This document shows, piece after piece, positions 59,440 through 64,000 of a stretch of DNA of 64,000 nt. Position numbers and translations under genes: made by a program. Every line of letters starts with the position of its first letter. Position 1 is the stretch's first letter. The stretch comes from Gautieria morchelliformis. Taxonomy: Eukaryota; Basidiomycota; Agaricomycetes; Gomphales; Gomphaceae. The stretch is taken from contig WHVA01000082.1 of the NCBI GenBank assembly GCA_015179125.1, positions 124,001 through 188,000 of the forward strand. The letters run 5' to 3'. Below the pieces are notes generated by a model. It searched no databases, was not told where the DNA came from, and was given only the letters and a program-made list of their open reading frames with translations.

Positions 59440-61810
59440 ATCTCTTCAATTCGAAGTCGATTCGAAGTCAGTTTCACCTCAACCTCCTACATCAGAGGTC
59501 TCTCATTCATAAAGTCCTCACCTGACCAATTTTTATAATCAAAGGAGGATCCTCCCCGTGTTTAGGCTAAAGCAATCAAACCCTGTACTCCCAGTTTCTT
59601 TGGTGCCGGATATAAGGTGGGCATACTCGGTGACGGTTTACATGCACGCCATGAATGTTTATTACAGGTTAAGAATGAATGGGACGCGATCATGCAGGCC
59701 AACAGCTTGGATGAAGTGATCATCGCCATGTTAAATATATTGGTGAGCCACCCAGTTTCCTCTGAAATCCCCCGGGAAGCTTGCACCGCGCTGTATGACT
59801 GTAGGATTGATCACGCATCGTTCGTGTAATTTTTGAAGTTATCTCCCGAGCTACTTATTACACAAGGCCATGGTTTCCAAATTGATCGTCATCGGTGTCG
59901 CCGTTTTCTCACAACTTAGAAACACTTCTTCCTTGGCTGGCATGCCTCCGCTGTCTCACAGACGCTTGCAACGCTCGGAATAGCTCGCCTCCTCCGTCAG
60001 TATTGATTATCCCACTCGCTCAAGTGGTACCCATACTCTTGAAGCTACCATATTGATGCCGCGGAGTGTCCAAAATCAAGAAAAGTACGGCCGGCCGAGA
60101 TACCCGAGAGCCCGCTTCGAAACGCGCGTGTCGATGGACATTATGATAACGTTTTGTGTATGTTCGTTGTCATCAGGTACTTATGAGATGACTGTCCTTC
60201 GATTTTATCCGCGACTGCGGATTTGAAAGCAGGGCATTGACAGAGAACCGCCGTACAGCTAGGCTCACGTATATCTGACTTCTACAGTAAGTATCCATCG
60301 AAACTATATGCTTACTTACCTTGCCAAATCAGATAAGGTCAATCAATACTCATTGCTAGATATGACTCTACACCTGAACCAGATGTAGTGTCATATCCAT
60401 TCCCGCGTATCCTGCTTACGAGATTATGCATGTAACTATTCGTGCAGCCCGCCATGATGGTAGCCCCTGATCTGTCTTCCCCACATTAGAATTTTGACTG
60501 GGTGACCCAGTGGGCCCTCTTGCGCCTCTCCGTGAACCCCGAAAGACAGGACGAGCTTCCTGCCGCGCTCAACATTTTGCCACCGTATTATATCCTACAT
60601 ATGAGGACTTTAATCAGCGACTTGCCATATCTGGACGAGCCCCATCTGGGGGTGGGGGGCACAACGGTCGACTATTTACAGTAAACGTCTCCAAGGGCAC
60701 AGTGGTAACAGTACCGAATCTTTGAATCGGGCCGCGGGTCTTTCGGTGGAGATGCCAAGTTACAATATTCATTCGAAAGCGGTGGCTGTCCATTGATGGA
60801 TGGCGTGCCGCAGCCCGCCCAAGCTTTGCCTTCCAGGACATCAATCACCACACGCTCAGGCTTCTGTACCATTTAAATGCCCACGGACGTGTATACGTAT
60901 AGCAAAGGTTTCGCAATCGCTGACTCGGCTCGGCGCTCACGGTGAACTGAACTGGCACGAATTCAATCGAATCTACTAGCAGTCGTCGATCACGTCCGTC
61001 GATGTCTGGCTGCATCGTCCACCGTGACGGCAATACTTTCGGTGTTACTGTATTGATGTCCACGGACATTTTTACGCTGTGATGGTCCGGACACGAAATA
61101 TGGGCCCAGTGCTATGCTGCAACCTGTGCGTCCTTTCCGTAGCTAATAAGTAGGCCGCACAGCCCCCCTTTCTCCTGCCTATTCTAGAGTATGCTATGCT
61201 ACTGGCGCAGTCATTCCACTTCACAGCCCATCTGGGGGTGGGGGGCACAACGGTCGACTATTTACAGTAAACGTCTCCAAGGGCACAGCGGTAACAGTAT
61301 ATACCGAATCTTCGAATCGGGCCGCGGGTATTCGATCCGGGTGGAGATGCCAAGTTACTTATATCCAGTCTTCGTTCCAAAGCGATGGCTGTCCATTGAT
61401 GCATGATGGTGGCGTGCCGCGTGCCGCAGCCCGCCCAAGCTTTGCCTTCGAATCCAGGTCATCAATGCATCACCATGCACACGCTCCGAGTCAGGCTTCT
61501 GTATTTAAATTCCCACGGAACATGTATACTAAGTATGTGATGGTCCAGACACGAAATAGGCATTGGGCAATGGGCCCAGGGCAGTGTCGTCGTCTCACGT
61601 TCCGTTCCATCCCGTATATGGTGATGGGCGAAGAGCTCAGGGGAGGTCGGGTACCGTTACGCGCGCGGCAGGCGCGTGGAAAATAGCTGCGAGCTTGGGT
61701 ATGCTTATACGGACTCTTTCCCTGTTACCCCTCCATACCTGCAGGGATTTTTGCACATTGGCCGAGGATGCACAGTCGTCGATCTGCCAGATGCACTGGA
61801 CTCAATTATA
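59440..61810 (+). pseudogene. Cytochrome P450 pseudogene, copy 2, internally duplicated
   Basis: Aligns along its length with 32640-34440. P450 parts: WALLRLSVNPERQDELPAA and SDLPYLDEP near 60505-60640, and the segment before the heme loop near 60700-60900. The last third is present twice: 60645-61095 and 61105-61810 both match the end of copy 1 (for example CACAACGGTCGACTATTTAC at 60658 and again at 61247). Stops and frame changes are frequent, and compared with copy 1 there are many 2-8-base local duplications (GGCCGGCC, CGTGCCGCGTGCC). It is non-functional. Confidence 0.72.
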
Positions 61811-62358
61811 TACACGGGGGGCTAGTCAGCAGTCCCACCCATCAACGAGTTCCCGCTGCGCTGCCAGTACTGTATGTTTATGTAATAAATCGAATAAAAA
61901 CAGCTAGCGCCTATCCATAACCGCGGTACATATCTAACGTACATAATTAGTACATATGTTTGCTCACTTTTTCCAGACCTAGGACTAATGTTGAAAGCGC
62001 CCCTGCCCAGCCTGAGGATTCATGGACACTCCTGGCCGCTTTTTTAGCTGCGCAGTTGTGCATACCCTAAGCCTAAACTCGCGAGGACCGAGGGGATACA
62101 TATACGCGAGGTGCCAAGGCTCAGTACTCAGTGGTTCGCCTCCAGCTCACAACCGCTGTGGAAAACATCGACTGTAGAACTCAATCCTGCCACGCCCTGA
62201 AAAGCGCCTCTCAACTTCACCATGCATGATATAGCCATCTGTGGCGTGGAATGCAATATACGATATAAAGGGGGCTAAAACATCTACTTTTTTTTTTCAC
62301 ATGCACGAAACACGAAAAAATGCCTAGCCAAATTGGATCGGATATGTTTGCAAAAACC
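61811..62358. other. Intergenic, 3' side of chorismate mutase
   Basis: Contains a T-run at 62287-62298. No gene is seen. Confidence 0.4.
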
Positions 62359-63524
62359 TTATTTCTTTGCCAATTCTTCTATTTCGGCCGCCGAGAGCCC
62401 GTCCAGGCGCTGCAACAGGTAGTCCACCTGCGAATAGGAACAGGAATAAGGATCGGGTGAGACAGGTGCGCGGCGCAGACAAGCATAAAAGCACGGAAAT
62501 ACGAATACGCACTTCGACGTCCTTGGTGAGCGGGATGATGTACTTCTCGTACAAGTCCTTGACGCCCTCCACGTCTATCTTGGTAGAACCCCCGCCGTTC
62601 TCGATGGGCTGCCCGTCCGGGCCGAGGTCCTGGCCGTAAAATGCGGCCTTCTTTTGCAGCCGCACGAGGAGCGCGCGTTCGACGGCGGGTTTTGTGATGA
62701 GCGCCTCGAGCGCCTCGCGGTTCGGGGTGAGGATGTGCGGGATGAAGGCGGAGGGTTTTTCGATGAACTTGGACTCGGAGACGAATTTGCCTGCAACGGT
62801 CACGGTCGCGGTATCCATCCGTCAGATCCGCTCATACTCATACTCATGAAGAAAGCGATGGCTCGCACCGTAATGCACGCGCTTGCTTATGGCTTGCAGG
62901 ACCTCGACGTCGACGGTGGCAGCGCTCCCGTAATTGCCGTCATCGTCCGCGACGCCGTCGATGCCCTTGGCGCGTTTTATGCCGGCGAGTTGCTCCGTCG
63001 CGCGCTTGGTGATTCGCGGGACGATATCGCCCGTGTAGAACTTGAGGATCTCGGCGTTGGCGTTCACGTTGTTGGGGTACAGGATCTTGGGGAACGGCAG
63101 GGGCTGCAGGACGGGCTGTGGGAGGCTCTTCGAGAAGGGATATTCGTCCGGGCTGTCGTACGCATACTACCACTTGAGCACGCAGCACAGTCTCGAACGA
63201 AGAAAACGACGCGACTTGCCTGGTATATCTGCGCGCCTTGGCTGCGAAGGCAATTCAATATCCGAGTTAAAGTTAACATGAAACTAAAACCAGGGACGTA
63301 CCGTGGAAGGTTTCTATCTCTTTCAAGAACCACTCGAGCCAGCTCCCCTCAAAGCCCGCCGCCTTGAGCTCCGCAAACGCGCCGGGCTGGTATATCCGCG
63401 GGTTGTGCACGAACTGCGCGCGCTCGATCAGCGAGAAGATGATGGTGTCCTCCAGACGGATGAGGATGGAGCGGATGCGCTCGAGCGACAGCGGGTCGTC
63501 TACGATGGCGAAATTTTGAGACAT
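62359..63524 (-). CDS. ARO7: Chorismate mutase (ARO7-like), five exons, 291 aa
   Basis: Minus-strand exons 63524-63302, 63241-63220 (22 nt), 63152-62869, 62790-62513 and 62427-62359 give 292 codons in frame. Introns are 60, 67, 78 and 85 bp. Intron 2 is GC..AG, which is needed to make the conserved ARRYTSPDEYPF. The protein follows the AroQ fungal pattern: an N-terminal helix with [18 protein letters not shown] (substrate-binding Arg and Glu region), NFAIVDD start, [29 protein letters not shown], and the C-terminal [16 protein letters not shown]. Chorismate mutase converts chorismate to prephenate, the first step toward phenylalanine and tyrosine, in the cytosol. Fungal homologues of this kind are allosteric dimers activated by tryptophan and inhibited by tyrosine. 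Length is normal and the gene looks intact and ancestral. Confidence 0.95.
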
Positions 63525-64000
63525 GGCGAGGTGGACGGACGGCGTGCGTGGTAGTGGACAGAGAAAGAGCCCAGTAGTAGCCGAAGCGCACCAACTCCGA
63601 AGTCGAGGGTCCTTATCAATAGAGGTGACGCGGCACCAGAGTGGTGGAAGCTCTGCTATATAGTGTACATATTCGGATGGCGCGCATCTATTCGCTGCAA
63701 GCTCAGGGCTGCAGTGCTAGGCCGGACTCTGCAGCTGGCACTAGTTGTGACCCGTGGGTCCCAGGCACAAGACGGGGTGAATCGTGAATCATACTTTACC
63801 ATATCATCGCGCGCGGGGCTCGAAACGCAAAGTCTACGCAGCCGCACTTCTTAATAAATATCTAATTTAGAGATGAACACCGGAGGGCTGGGGGTTTATG
63901 ATTTATCGACCCTGAACTCAATTGGCGTATACACCAGCTAGGTTGTACGAATCGATGGATATGCCAAACGCCTGCGATCTGTGACGCAGAAGCGATCAGC
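63525..64000. other. Upstream region of chorismate mutase, window edge
   Basis: No gene is recognised between the chorismate mutase start and the right edge. Confidence 0.4.
63656..63663 (-). promoter_or_regulatory. TATA-like element upstream of chorismate mutase
   Basis: CTATATAG, palindromic, about 132 bp before the chorismate mutase ATG. Position and motif are the only evidence. Confidence 0.35.

Overview
The window reads as nuclear DNA of a filamentous basidiomycete, most likely an agaricomycete. Host genes carry many spliceosomal introns of about 50-65 bp, proteins have typical agaricomycete architectures (a C2-NACHT-WD40 receptor, a multi-exon family 1 UDP-glycosyltransferase), and the repeats are Tad-like LINEs, chromodomain Ty3/Gypsy elements and Copia elements. 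No rRNA, functional tRNA or CRISPR array was seen. Genus cannot be told from sequence alone. All homology calls are from memory of the families; no search was run.

Layout. 1-6.6 kb: a decayed Copia element (minus) holding two foreign solo LTRs. 6.6-15.6 kb: host island with a C2-domain protein (4 exons, +), a Ser/Pro-rich protein (-), unidentified exon-like pieces, and an intact 11-exon UDP-glycosyltransferase (+). 15.7-29.3 kb: repeat nest, with a Gypsy remnant (family C) whose LTR holds a solo LTR (family A), then a Tad-like LINE interrupted by a young chromovirus (Gypsy B, with flanking target duplication), then a second Gypsy B remnant. 30.2-34.4 kb: a Baeyer-Villiger-type monooxygenase (-, nine exons, one frameshift) followed by a cytochrome P450 pseudogene (+). 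34.4-41.1 kb: a Gypsy element (D, minus) with extra ORFs on both sides of gag-pol. 41.2-53.7 kb: a 5'-truncated host-like gene, a hAT-type MITE, a decayed Tc1/mariner transposase, a second Tad-like LINE containing two LTR insertions (one of which holds an A-tailed retroposed insert), and a tRNA-derived SINE. 53.8-59.0 kb: an intact nine-exon NLR gene of 1594 codons with 15 nearly identical WD40 repeats. 59.4-61.8 kb: a second, internally duplicated copy of the P450 pseudogene. 62.4-63.5 kb: chorismate mutase (ARO7-like, five exons, one GC-AG intron).

How it fits together. Primary metabolism (chorismate mutase) and the NLR flank the repeat-rich interior. The glycosyltransferase, monooxygenase and duplicated P450 remnants look like pieces of a specialised-metabolism or detoxification neighbourhood now losing parts. 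The NLR's repeat array, with variation confined to a few codons per repeat, is the most notable functional system. The repeats are informative about history: target-site duplications give an insertion order, the Gypsy B LTR pair differs only by transitions mostly at CpG, and older LTR copies show CpG-to-TpG/CpA decay, which suggests cytosine methylation of repeats. LTR elements are described here only as fossils.
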